Shown here in pieces: positions 56,111 through 64,000 of a DNA stretch of 64,000 bases. How positions within the stretch are numbered: position 1 is the stretch's first letter; each line of letters starts with the position of its first letter. Below the pieces are notes generated by a model that worked only from the letters and a program-made list of their open reading frames with translations, was not told where the DNA came from and ran no database searches. This DNA comes from Gonocerus acuteangulatus (Eukaryota; Arthropoda; Insecta; Hemiptera; Coreidae), in the NCBI GenBank assembly GCA_946811695.1, contig OX328128.1, positions 73,654,923 to 73,718,922 of the forward strand. The letters are read 5' to 3'. The position numbers and the translations under genes were made by a program.

Positions 56111-56610
56111 TTGATACTAATTTTAGAAAAAATAATTCCAAAAATGTTTTAAAAAAATATTTAAAAATGAAGTCTTCAAGTCAACTGTTGTCCTAGCCCT
56201 TAGCCCAGAATAAGAAAATGGTAACAGACAACTTACTTATAAAGAAAAAAATAACGAAAGCGCAGCAATTTGCAATGCAATCCTGAGGAACCAGGAGGGT
56301 ATAACGGGCTCCGCTCCACAGGCATCTAAGAGTCACCACTCGTAAGAGTTAAATGGGCGACTTTACCTATTTTTACAACAGATATTTCTCATTATATGAG
56401 AAGACAGTATACCGAGTTCCGATTCAATATAAAAAAAACCTTTTCGTTATTAATAATTCTGTTCAGGAGTTAACTCCGATCCAAATGGACCGTTTTTGCA
56501 GGTTATCAAACTCATCCAATCTTTTATTTATTGTATTGCTATGTACAAGGAAATAAAACAAATATTGCGTCCGCTATCATCATAACGGGCTACATCTCTT
56601 CAGAAAGTGC
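56111..56610. other. No gene recognised
   Basis: AT-rich sequence left of the LTR element; the 67-codon frame at 56353-56556 has no domain. Confidence 0.4.
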
Positions 56611-57255
56611 TGTTGGGGTTAATTAATTGTCTGTATATTGGTCAGAAGGTCCCAACAAAGAATAAATAAATAATGGGCGTGTTCATAAAATAATAAATAT
56701 ATTCCTCTTGAATAAATAAAATAATAAAATTAAACTTCAATAAATAAATAAAATGACACTGTCAATTAATAATTGAAATAAATAATTGTTCATAAATAAA
56801 AAGTGTTCATAAATTAGAATCATAGTTATCGGAGTTCAATAGTACGGTATGACGTCACTGGAGATGATGTGCGGATCTCCATGCGGAGAGTTGGTAGCCG
56901 GGAGCTTGGATCTCGCTGGTACTGCTTGACTTGAGAAGGTAACCTAGGGTTATCGCAAGCTGCCTTAAATCTAGTAAAAAGTTCAGTACTTGCGGATAAA
57001 TCCTAGTGCACCGAGATGTTGGGCTGGTTTTGGTGGATCTCTCGGAGCAGGCAGCAGGATACAAATTGCTAGGAGAACGACACTTGGCTTAATCTGCTGA
57101 GATGCCGAATCCTCCGGTTATCTGCTCACTATCTGGATACTAACTCACAAAACTCTAACGGTAAAAATTATTCCCGCGGGAAAGCTCCATTAAAACTTTA
57201 GTGCAGCGGGCTTTTCTCCCGCGGAAAAATATGATTTAAAACAAGCTCCGCTACA
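56611..57255 (-). repeat. 3' LTR
   Basis: On plus it runs TGTTGGGGTTAATTAATTG to CTCCGCTACA. It is the same length as the other LTR; one difference I noticed is G at 57036 against C at 61707. The flanking GTGC ends at 56610. Open frames inside are not genes. Confidence 0.95.
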
Positions 57256-59740
57256 GCACTCCCCCCCTAGTGACGGAGTCACTGAAGCTAAGTCTGCGCG
57301 GGGGTTTCACTAGACGCCCTGTCCTGGTCCGGTATGAAGGTTTTACATGCGGAGGTGCGTTTACTTCTGGTCGTTGGTTCGGCTGGATGGACGTCTCCAA
57401 CTTTGATGCAGGTGCGTGAGGTGGTTTCGGAGGCTTCGATGGGTCCATCCTTTCCGGGTTGTCTTCCTCGAGGAGATAAGCCGGCTTGACGCGGTCGACA
57501 GAGACGTTTACTTCCCTGTCACCAACCAGCAGGGTGAAGATCTTTTCTCCTCTTTTCTGAACCTTGTGCGGTCCTGTATACGGTGGTACGAGGGGTTTAC
57601 GAATGGCATCTTCTCGTAGGAAAACATGCGTGCAGGTGTCTAGCTCTTTATGCCGGAATGTCTTCTTGTTTGAGGCTCGGGGCTCCGCTGGCTTTAAACG
57701 GCGTAAATCTTCCTTCAGTGATTGAAGTGCTGCATGAGGTTCCTGAGTTTCTGGGGCTCCGAGGAAATCGCCTGGTAGTCGGAGAGGGCTGCCGTACACT
57801 GCCTCAGCTACGCTACCGCTCATGTCCTCACGGAACACTGACCTTAGTCCAAGCAGGACTGTGGGTAGGACACGTTTCCACCTGGTCGATGAGAGGTGTG
57901 CCATCAAGGCAGCTTTAAGGCTGCGGTGCCACCGTTCAACGCATCCATTACTCTGCGGGTGGTAAGACGTAGTCCGTAACTTGGTGATGCCCAGGAGTGC
58001 ACTCAATCGAAGGAACAGTTCTGCCTCAAACTGCCTGCCCTGATCGGTGGTAATCCTTTGAGGTGTTCCAAAACGTGCGATCCATGCGCTGTAGAAGGTT
58101 TCGGCGACAGTTGTTGCCGTTATGTCGGAGATCGGAACTGCCTCAGGCCAGCGCGTCGTGCGGTCCACCATTGTAAGGAGATAACGCATGCCATCGGATG
58201 GTAGCAGAGGTCCTACAATGTCTATGTGGACATGATAGAACCGATCTGCGGGTTTGAAAGTTCCGAGGGGTGCGGCTGTGTGTCGTTGCACCTTGGCTCT
58301 TTGGCACGGAATACAAGCTTTCGCCCATTTGCCCAGGTCTGTGTTCATGTCAGGCCAGAAATATCGCTGCGTAACGAGTTTTCGTGTCGCCCTAACTCCT
58401 GGATGGCTGAGACCATGAAGCCTTTCATATGTAGAGCGACGATATCCTGGTGGAACGTAGGGACGGGCGTTATCTTTAGACGTCTCGCAGAGAAGCAACT
58501 TGTCACTACCAGGTATAGGAAAAAGCTTGAGTTGGATGCTCGGGTTCTTCTTGAGGGTCTCGATGGTGTCGTCCTTCCGCTGTGCTGCTGCTAAGTCTTC
58601 CATGTTAGAAGGCAAATCAACTTCCTCTATTCGGGATAGAGCGTCAGCCACGATGTTGTCACTGCCAGGTTGGAAACGGATGTCGGTTGTAAACTGGCTA
58701 ATTAAATTAAGATGGCGTATTCGACGGGGCGATGCCGTTTCCGACCGCTGGGAGAAGGCATGAGTTATGGGTTTGTGGTCGGTGACTATGAAGAAATTGA
58801 GTCCTTCGATGAGAGGTCGGAAATGCTTTATGGCCTCATAGATAGCGAGAAGTTCGCGGTCATAGGTTGAGTAATTCCTCTGAGTTTGAGACAGGGATTT
58901 CGAAAAGAAACCTAATGGTCGCCATTCACCCTCTTTCCTCTGTTGAAGGACTGCACCTATACCATGATCTGAAGCATCGCAAACTAAAGAAAGCTCGCCG
59001 GTAGCCGATGGGTGTGCTAGCTTTGCCGCTTCTGCTAGGCTCAGCTTGCTCTTCTCGAAGGCTTCGGCGGTCTCGGGTGTCCAAACGATTGGCGTCTTAT
59101 CTCGCTTCTTGCCGTTATGCAGGAGTTGGTTTAGAGGCGCCTGGGTATGTGCGGCATGAGGTAAGCTCTTCCTATAAAAGTTTAGCATACCCAGAAAACG
59201 CCTGAGTTGGCAGATGGTTTCGGGGCGAGGAAAGTCTTTGATAGCCTGCACTTTGTTTGAAAGTGGGTAAATTCCTTGGGTGTCGACCTTATATCCGAGA
59301 AAGTCCACCTCTCGCTGACCAAAGATGCACTTTCCGACGTTTAGTGACAGGTTGAATTCGTCCAAACGCTTAAAGATTTCTCGTAGATGGTTCTCGTGTT
59401 CCTCGGGAGTTGTAGAAGCCACCAGGAAATCATCCAAGTACGGGAAGACGAATGGGAGATCTCGGAGCATAGAATCTACGAATCGCTGCCAGGTCTGCGC
59501 GGCGTTCTTCAGGCCGAAAGTCATCCGCAGAAACTCGAACAGGCCAAAAGGAGTAATCACCGCTGTCTTTTCTACGTCCTGAGAAGCAATAGGTATGTGG
59601 TGATAGGCGTGTTTGATGTCCAGAGTACTGAAAATGGATTTCCCATCGAGACGTGTGATAAAATCCATTAAGTTGGGCACAGCGTACCTGTCTGGGATGG
59701 TTAGGTCGTTTAAACGTCGGTAATCGCCACATACTCGGGA
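57251..59740 (-). CDS. pol: Pol: reverse transcriptase, RNase H and integrase (second part)
   Basis: This frame is open from 59815 to the stop at 57251, but real homology starts near 59740, where it takes over from the upstream frame after a 1-base shift. Numbering from 59815: RT with [10 protein letters not shown] (Asp66) and YLDD (126-129); RNase H with [12 protein letters not shown] (Asp280), YDRELLAI (Glu321) and DALSR (Asp391); integrase with an HHCC zinc finger (His467, His471, Cys501, Cys504) and a D,D-35-E triad (Asp532 in HIDIVGP, Asp591 in TTDQGRQF, Glu627 in CVERWH); then a GPY/F-like [12 protein letters not shown] (about 744-755) and a basic proline-rich tail. No chromodomain. All catalytic residues look intact. 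The stop codon lies within the first bases of the 3' LTR. Confidence 0.92.
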   Translation of the reverse strand, partial: SRVCGDYRRLNDLTIPDRYAVPNLMDFITRLDGKSIFSTLDIKHAYHHIPIASQDVEKTAVITPFGLFEFLRMTFGLKNAAQTWQRFVDSMLRDLPFVFPYLDDFLVASTTPEEHENHLREIFKRLDEFNLSLNVGKCIFGQREVDFLGYKVDTQGIYPLSNKVQAIKDFPRPETICQLRRFLGMLNFYRKSLPHAAHTQAPLNQLLHNGKKRDKTPIVWTPETAEAFEKSKLSLAEAAKLAHPSATGELSLVCDASDHGIGAVLQQRKEGEWRPLGFFSKSLSQTQRNYSTYDRELLAIYEAIKHFRPLIEGLNFFIVTDHKPITHAFSQRSETASPRRIRHLNLISQFTTDIRFQPGSDNIVADALSRIEEVDLPSNMEDLAAAQRKDDTIETLKKNPSIQLKLFPIPGSDKLLLCETSKDNARPYVPPGYRRSTYERLHGLSHPGVRATRKLVTQRYFWPDMNTDLGKWAKACIPCQRAKVQRHTAAPLGTFKPADRFYHVHIDIVGPLLPSDGMRYLLTMVDRTTRWPEAVPISDITATTVAETFYSAWIARFGTPQRITTDQGRQFEAELFLRLSALLGITKLRTTSYHPQSNGCVERWHRSLKAALMAHLSSTRWKRVLPTVLLGLRSVFREDMSGSVAEAVYGSPLRLPGDFLGAPETQEPHAALQSLKEDLRRLKPAEPRASNKKTFRHKELDTCTHVFLREDAIRKPLVPPYTGPHKVQKRGEKIFTLLVGDREVNVSVDRVKPAYLLEEDNPERMDPSKPPKPPHAPASKLETSIQPNQRPEVNAPPHVKPSYRTRTGRLVKPPRRLSFSDSVTRGGVL
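57256..57272 (-). other. Polypurine tract
   Basis: The minus strand reads ACTAGGGGGGAGTGC directly before the LTR start TGTAGCGG. The G-rich block primes plus-strand DNA synthesis in LTR elements. It lies inside the pol reading frame (residues TRGGVL). Confidence 0.8.
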
Positions 59741-60509
59741 GACTGCCATCCTTCTTGGTGACGACATGAAGCGGGCTTGACCAGGAGCTTTTCGACGGTC
59801 GACAGATGCCTTCATTAATCATCCGTTGGAACTCCTCCTTTACGACGGAGTACTTCTCAGGAGGAAGGCGTCTGGACTTGCTGCTAACCGGGTGGCCTTT
59901 AGTCTCGATCTGGTGCTCGACAATGTCTCTAGGAGGTCCACGAAGAGGAGTAGGCCTTGTGATGCCTGGAAACTCTCGAAGGAGATGGGCGTAGGGACAA
60001 CTGCCGGGAATCGTGGAGATCGAAGGCACTGAGACTGTGGAGACCTTTCCGTTGGATTTGAGGCCTGTGTTTTGATCCTTGATCTGCATGCGCCGTATAT
60101 CAACGGAGAGACAGTGGTGAAAAAGGAAGTCCGCTCCAAGGATTGGACGTCTGACATCTGCTATGACGAAAGTCCAAGGGTATACGCGTCGGAGACCAAT
60201 GTCCAGGTGTAGGGTTCTCTCGCCGTAGGTTGGGATAGGGGTGTTATTCGCGGCAACAAGGGTGTATTCAGAAGCTTCCCGATGCTTGCGGGGATCGCGA
60301 GGCAGAATGGAGATGGAAGCACCAGTGTCCACAAGGAATCTCAGTCCTGTCCGTTTGTCAAGTATGAACAGACGGTGTTGTGGGTGGGCTTCAACGGCTG
60401 CCGCTTGTTCCGTTGGCCCCTCTAAAAATCCTCCTTCTCCTGAGATTTCCAGTCGCAAGGCGGTGTGCATTTCCTGGCCCTGCTCCTGAATTTCCTGTGG
60501 AAAAAGCAA
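59430..60509 (-). CDS. pol: Pol: aspartic protease and start of reverse transcriptase (first part)
   Basis: The frame overlaps gag by 88 bp and is shifted by -1, so it would be made by -1 ribosomal frameshifting; I found no unambiguous slippery heptamer. The first codon shown (60509) is TTG, and no ATG start is expected. Residues 58-70 hold the protease motif [23 protein letters not shown] (about 125-134) is the second conserved protease strand. The RT begins with the linker [20 protein letters not shown] and the motif [16 protein letters not shown] near 59745. Beyond about 59738 the frame departs from homology: one extra base in a short C run moves the RT into the next frame. The 3' end to 59430 is therefore out-of-frame readthrough. 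Confidence 0.9.
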   Translation of the reverse strand: MLFPQEIQEQGQEMHTALRLEISGEGGFLEGPTEQAAAVEAHPQHRLFILDKRTGLRFLVDTGASISILPRDPRKHREASEYTLVAANNTPIPTYGERTLHLDIGLRRVYPWTFVIADVRRPILGADFLFHHCLSVDIRRMQIKDQNTGLKSNGKVSTVSVPSISTIPGSCPYAHLLREFPGITRPTPLRGPPRDIVEHQIETKGHPVSSKSRRLPPEKYSVVKEEFQRMINEGICRPSKSSWSSPLHVVTKKDGSLPSMWRLPTFKRPNHPRQVRCAQLNGFYHTSRWEIHFQYSGHQTRLSPHTYCFSGRRKDSGDYSFWPVRVSADDFRPEERRADLAAIRRFYAPRSPIRLPVLG

Positions 60510-61219
60510 AATTTCCGGCCTGGGGACTTTGAGCGACCACGCTCCCGAGAAGAGTCCCGTCGACTACCGCTGGAAGATCTTGTTCGCCGCCGAAGATCAG
60601 CTACCTCAGCGCGAAGACGCCTCAGCTCCTCCATGATGGCTGCGTTTGTGATGGGATCACCTGATGTTGATGCTACGGGTGTTGAGACTGCGTAGACTTC
60701 TGGTCGCTCAACCTCCATTATTTTGTCCGCGACAGAAGTTAGTGCGTCCACGTCTTCTTGTTTGGTGGCCGCTAAAATTTCCTGCACACGCGGAGGAAGA
60801 TTTCTGCGCCACAGTGTTAAAACCATCTCCTGGCTGATTGTAGATCCCGCTAACTGTAGCATCTGGCGATATAGCTGCGATGGGCGTTGACTCCCTAGCT
60901 GTGTGTCCTGCAGAAGCTTCTTAATCCGCTGCGCCTCGGACTCACCATAAATTGTAATCAACCGGTCACGCAACTGCTTATAGGGATCTTCGTAGTTACC
61001 GGTGAGTAGGTCCGCCACCTGCGTCAAGACGTCAAGTTCAAGCCCAGCCACGACGGCTTGGAATTTAATTTGTGAAGACGTCACTCTTGACGTAGCGAAA
61101 ACTGCGTCTGCTTGCAAGAACCATAGCGTGGGGTTTGATTTATAAAATCCGGGTAGACGCGACGTGGGGCCTGCGAAGGCAGATATGTCCGGCTTGACTT
61201 GCTCCTGCTCATCTGGCAT
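60422..61219 (-). CDS. gag: Gag polyprotein with CHCC zinc knuckle
   Basis: 265 residues from ATG 61219, 60 bp downstream of the primer site. It forms the particle that packages element RNA. An N-terminal capsid-like region (about 15-175) contains RLPGFYKSNPTLWFLQADAV and YKQLRDRLITIYGESEAQRI, as in Ty3/gypsy gags. Residues 205-235 are Arg/Ser-rich (RRRTRSSSGSRRDSSRERGR). The nucleocapsid knuckle is Cys238-x2-His241-x9-Cys251-x3-Cys255 (CFFH...CTPPC), the unusual CHCC form known from CsRn1-group elements, not the common CCHC. The ORF is intact. It ends 88 bp inside the start of the pol frame. Confidence 0.92.
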   Translation of the reverse strand: MPDEQEQVKPDISAFAGPTSRLPGFYKSNPTLWFLQADAVFATSRVTSSQIKFQAVVAGLELDVLTQVADLLTGNYEDPYKQLRDRLITIYGESEAQRIKKLLQDTQLGSQRPSQLYRQMLQLAGSTISQEMVLTLWRRNLPPRVQEILAATKQEDVDALTSVADKIMEVERPEVYAVSTPVASTSGDPITNAAIMEELRRLRAEVADLRRRTRSSSGSRRDSSRERGRSKSPGRKFCFFHRKFRSRARKCTPPCDWKSQEKEDF

Positions 61220-61267
61220 GCTGACAATTTATTTAAAAAAAAAAAAAAACCAAAACAATAAACACTA

Positions 61268-61279
61268 TCGGGGTCACCA
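61268..61279 (-). other. Primer binding site, tRNA-Trp type
   Basis: The minus strand reads TGGTGACCCCGA two bases after the 5' LTR. It is complementary to the 3' end ...TCGGGGTCACCA, as in insect tRNA-Trp with its CCA. Confidence 0.85.
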
Positions 61280-61281
61280 CT

Positions 61282-61926
61282 TGTTGGGGTTAATTAATTG
61301 TCTGTATATTGGTCAGAAGGTCCCAACAAAGAATAAATAAATAATGGGCGTGTTCATAAAATAATAAATATATTCCTCTTGAATAAATAAAATAATAAAA
61401 TTAAACTTCAATAAATAAATAAAATGACACTGTCAATTAATAATTGAAATAAATAATTGTTCATAAATAAAAAGTGTTCATAAATTAGAATCATAGTTAT
61501 CGGAGTTCAATAGTACGGTATGACGTCACTGGAGATGATGTGCGGATCTCCATGCGGAGAGTTGGTAGCCGGGAGCTTGGATCTCGCTGGTACTGCTTGA
61601 CTTGAGAAGGTAACCTAGGGTTATCGCAAGCTGCCTTAAATCTAGTAAAAAGTTCAGTACTTGCGGATAAATCCTAGTGCACCGAGATGTTGGGCTGGTT
61701 TTGGTGCATCTCTCGGAGCAGGCAGCAGGATACAAATTGCTAGGAGAACGACACTTGGCTTAATCTGCTGAGATGCCGAATCCTCCGGTTATCTGCTCAC
61801 TATCTGGATACTAACTCACAAAACTCTAACGGTAAAAATTATTCCCGCGGGAAAGCTCCATTAAAACTTTAGTGCAGCGGGCTTTTCTCCCGCGGAAAAA
61901 TATGATTTAAAACAAGCTCCGCTACA
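61282..61926 (-). repeat. 5' LTR
   Basis: Same sequence as 56611-57255 apart from a C at 61707, with TG...CA ends. GTGC follows at 61927. In element orientation it should carry the promoter and transcript start; I did not identify a TATA box with confidence. Confidence 0.95.
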
Positions 61927-62852
61927 GTGCTAAAAAATATTCGAAGATGAAAGAAAATATCTTTTAAGAGTAAAGATTATTGAAGAGGCTCTTAGGACCT
62001 AAGCCGGGAAGAGCAGACGGCTGACCTAAATGGAAAAGAAATTGTGATGGAGGGGCATAACCAACCCCCCCACTCTAATGGGGTTGGCATAAATTAATAA
62101 TCTAAACAGATTTATAAGAAAATTCTTCTTTAATTAGTCTATCCGCTGTAATAGCTTGATTTAAAAACTTAATAAATTATTTAGAATAATTTCTTAGGCT
62201 CTAGATCGGCGTTGTTAACGAATTCCCAGCGCAGTTCTGTTTTGTAGCGATTGAAAGGTTGAAGTTAACTCTTTTCCGACCTGATGAAAGAAAGTAAACC
62301 CGCTTATGGCGTCAACCTGTTGACACAAACTGGAAGGGTTGAGAGGAAATGTTAACAGTAGATATGTACCCATTTCTATGTATATATGCATGCTCATGTA
62401 TATACATACACATACAAAACATAGAATGTGCCCCTACAGTAACCCTGTAATGAAGCCATTAAATTGTGTGCTGCATCATTCATTAAGACTTGGTGAATTA
62501 AAGTATTTTATCGTCGCTAATTGCCACAAAGCAGAAGCGCCATAAAATAAATAATTTTTTTTATTGTACAAAAATGTATTTTTTTTTTATAATTTACAGA
62601 AAATTGTATCAAATCATATAAACCGCATAAACTAAAAGCTGAAATAATTTTTTATGTATAAATTTTTAACTTCAATGGTTTTTTAATGTATCAATTGATT
62701 TGAATGTAAGGCATGCTTCCTTAAAATATTCATTAAAACCTGAATTATGTATATCAAAAAGTTATTTTTCTGAAATTTGACAATTTTTGTAATTTTTTTA
62801 AATAATTTTTCTACCTTCTTTAAGGAATTGACACCCGTGTATAATGTGATGT

Positions 62853-62903
<51 letters not shown>

Positions 62904-63058
62904 TGTTACGTTGTCATAACTGGGTCATGGGCATGATGAGCTGTTCATAGAATGCGTTTATAGTCCCTTGTCCAGTTATTTATTGTGTTGTGTAGAATTC
63001 AGTATATTTATGTATTCTTGCTAAGTGATGTTTTATGTTTGTTATACATGACAAAAAT
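61927..63058. other. No gene recognised
   Basis: AT-rich, with a ~49-nt T run at 62854-62902. A small GCTTATGGCGTCAACC-type phrase near 62303 is unassigned. Confidence 0.4.
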
Positions 63059-63110
63059 GCACGTCCTTTTATTGGGGTTTGCCATAGTGTTGCCAGTTTT
63101 ATACACACAC

Positions 63111-63159
<49 letters not shown>

Positions 63160-63196
63160 AAACTGGCAACACTATGGCAAACACCAATAAAAGGAC

Positions 63197-63200
<4 letters not shown>
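63059..63200. repeat. Inverted repeat, 52-bp arms around (TA)n(TG)n
   Basis: GCACGTCCTTTTATTGGGGT...TTTTATACACACAC (63059-63110) is the reverse complement of 63149-63200 with one mismatch (TTGGGGT or TTGGTGT). The loop is TATATATATGTGTG(TG)n. The unit is the TATAAAACTGGCAACACTAT dispersed repeat. Confidence 0.95.

Positions 63201-63255
<55 letters not shown>
63201..63255. repeat. (TA)n microsatellite
   Basis: About 27 TA units after GGACGTGC. Confidence 0.95.
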
Positions 63256-63257
<2 letters not shown>

Positions 63258-63329
63258 GTTGTAGATGCTAAGTTGAAAACTAAGATGTTCTAGGTATATA
63301 GTTGGTAACAGCTTATTCAGTCTTCAATA

Positions 63330-63420
63330 TTTTTGTATTTTATATTACATTTTTGTCGTGGAAACGTTTCGGCTATGAGCCATTTTCAATCCAATTGTCT
63401 GTATGATTTTTGCATTTTTT
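63330..63420 (-). repeat. Repeat with GGCTCATAGCCGAAACGTTT motif
   Basis: The minus strand reads TTGAAAATGGCTCATAGCCG then AAACGTTTCC, a short stem followed by GAAACGT, as in the repeats at 26464 and 33375 but without a CTGANGA word. Confidence 0.45.
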
Positions 63421-63461
63421 TTTTAATATATATATTATATTCTTGTATATTGTATTCTTGT

Positions 63462-63530
63462 GTGTATAAAACTGGCAACACTATGGCAAACCCCAATAAA
63501 AGGACGTGCATATATATATATATATATATA
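63462..63530 (+). repeat. TATAAAACTGGCAACACTAT repeat plus (TA)n
   Basis: A further copy of the unit of the 63059-63200 hairpin, ending AATAAAAGGACGTGC and then TA repeats that abut the CAGGGTGTCCC element end at 63531. Confidence 0.9.
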
Positions 63531-63640
63531 CAGGGTGTCCCGTAAATGTCTAGTCATATTGTGTGGGGTGATAGAAGCCCCTTAGGGGAACAAAAAATGT
63601 TCTATGACGATTTCCCGAATTCTCGCCCATAAGGGAGAAA
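63531..63640 (+). mobile_element. CAGGGTGTCCC-ended repeat, copy 2
   Basis: CAGGGTGTCCCGTAAATGTC then TAGTCATATTGTGTGGGGTG matches the minus strand of 49070-49172. After about 80 bp the two diverge. The other end is not in the window. Confidence 0.75.
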
Positions 63641-64000
63641 ACGTCGTTTTATGGTTTTTTCGAGACAAACGTACTTTTTAGAAGAATAATCGTTGTAGCT
63701 CCGTCCCAGGTGGTTCTACTAAAAAGGGTGTGAAACCAATCGAAAGCTGAGTAAATTTACTATAAGACTAGTTGGGAGTAAACGTAAAAATGAATGAATG
63801 TAAGTATGTATATCTTACCAAAAGAAGGCAATTCTAAATTTCCTGACATTTTATTGATATTTCTTTCCAGCGTTACTCCTCAATAAGCAGGATCTGAGAT
63901 TTCCGGGTTTCAGAAAAACTTCCCCATTTAACCAGCTTTCCATTCATGTATCACAACCCTGTGTTATTGAAGTATTTGAACGATTTAAGAACAAAAGTTT
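63641..64000. other. No gene recognised
   Basis: May continue the preceding element; no motif seen. Confidence 0.35.

Larger units (their letters stand above)
56611..61926 (-). mobile_element. CsRn1-like Ty3/gypsy LTR retrotransposon, nearly complete
   Basis: 5.3 kb, read on the minus strand. It has 645-bp LTRs at both ends, GTGC on both flanks as a 4-bp duplication, a primer site matching tRNA-Trp, gag with a CHCC knuckle, protease, RT, RNase H and integrase in the Ty3/gypsy order, and a G-rich polypurine tract. CHCC gag plus a tRNA-Trp primer and a 4-bp duplication are the features of the CsRn1/Kabuki group. The LTRs look nearly identical, so the insertion is young. The only coding defect found is a 1-base shift near 59738. 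Confidence 0.93.

Noticed and set aside
56855..57064. 69-codon minus frame repeated at 61526-61735
   Set aside because: It lies in the LTR, so it is duplicated with it; no domain.
57416..60695. Many plus-strand open frames antisense to gag-pol
   Set aside because: Shadows of the minus-strand polyprotein, caused by its higher GC content; the minus frames carry all known motifs.

Overview
The window looks like gene-poor, repeat-saturated DNA from an arthropod nuclear genome, most likely an insect. The evidence is a strongly AT-rich background with many long (TA)n tracts, tRNA- and 5S-headed SINEs with target-site duplications, several clades of non-LTR retrotransposon remnants, a CsRn1-like Ty3/gypsy element, Helitrons, and PIF/Harbinger, pogo/Tigger and Tc1/mariner DNA transposons. 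I found no convincing host protein-coding gene, no functional tRNA or rRNA gene, no operon and no CRISPR array. The species cannot be named from this sequence.

Layout, 0-10.6 kb: a pogo-like element cut by the window edge (1-736, minus); an unclassified dispersed repeat (1.3-1.75 kb); two LINE C-terminal relics (2.4-3.45 kb), the second running into a 14-copy, 124-bp tandem array built from its own last coding bases (3447-5189); an internally deleted Helitron (5207-7025) carrying a SINE; a 5S-derived retroposon with a 14-bp duplication; a shrunken Harbinger with MADF and transposase fragments (8045-8998); and a second pogo-like element (9229-10577) with a SINE inside.

10.6-33 kb: a hAT-like element made of GTGATTACA-type words, more SINEs, a 344-bp MITE, a 9-copy 107-bp satellite (15831-16790), a 7-copy 72-bp array (21391-21894), a near-perfect 110-bp-arm hairpin (24828-25057), a 397-bp MITE, a Tigger-like MITE (30908-31678) and many (TA)n tracts. 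Long stretches (17.5-21.3, 22.5-23.8 and 28.0-29.7 kb) hold nothing I recognise.

33-56 kb: a large fold-back element with ribozyme-like folds (33109-33476); a 5'-truncated Jockey-like LINE with a 14-bp duplication, itself split by another LINE end (33576-35359); a GCGCATGCGC-rich minisatellite; R1-like, I-like and RNase H LINE relics; 5S- and tRNA-headed SINEs; a Helitron helicase relic; a Tc1/mariner-like element split by a Harbinger (46477-48301); and a Helitron-like element with internal 124-bp repeats (53540-54479).

56.6-61.9 kb holds the only nearly complete element: a minus-strand CsRn1-like Ty3/gypsy retrotransposon with 645-bp LTRs that look nearly identical, a 4-bp target duplication, a tRNA-Trp-type primer site, a gag with a CHCC knuckle, and protease-RT-RNase H-integrase domains broken by one single-base frameshift. 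The last 2 kb hold microsatellites, a 52-bp-arm inverted repeat and another CAGGGTG-ended repeat. The genes here do not form a host pathway; they are the replication machinery and debris of competing mobile elements, many nested and many abutting (TA)n.
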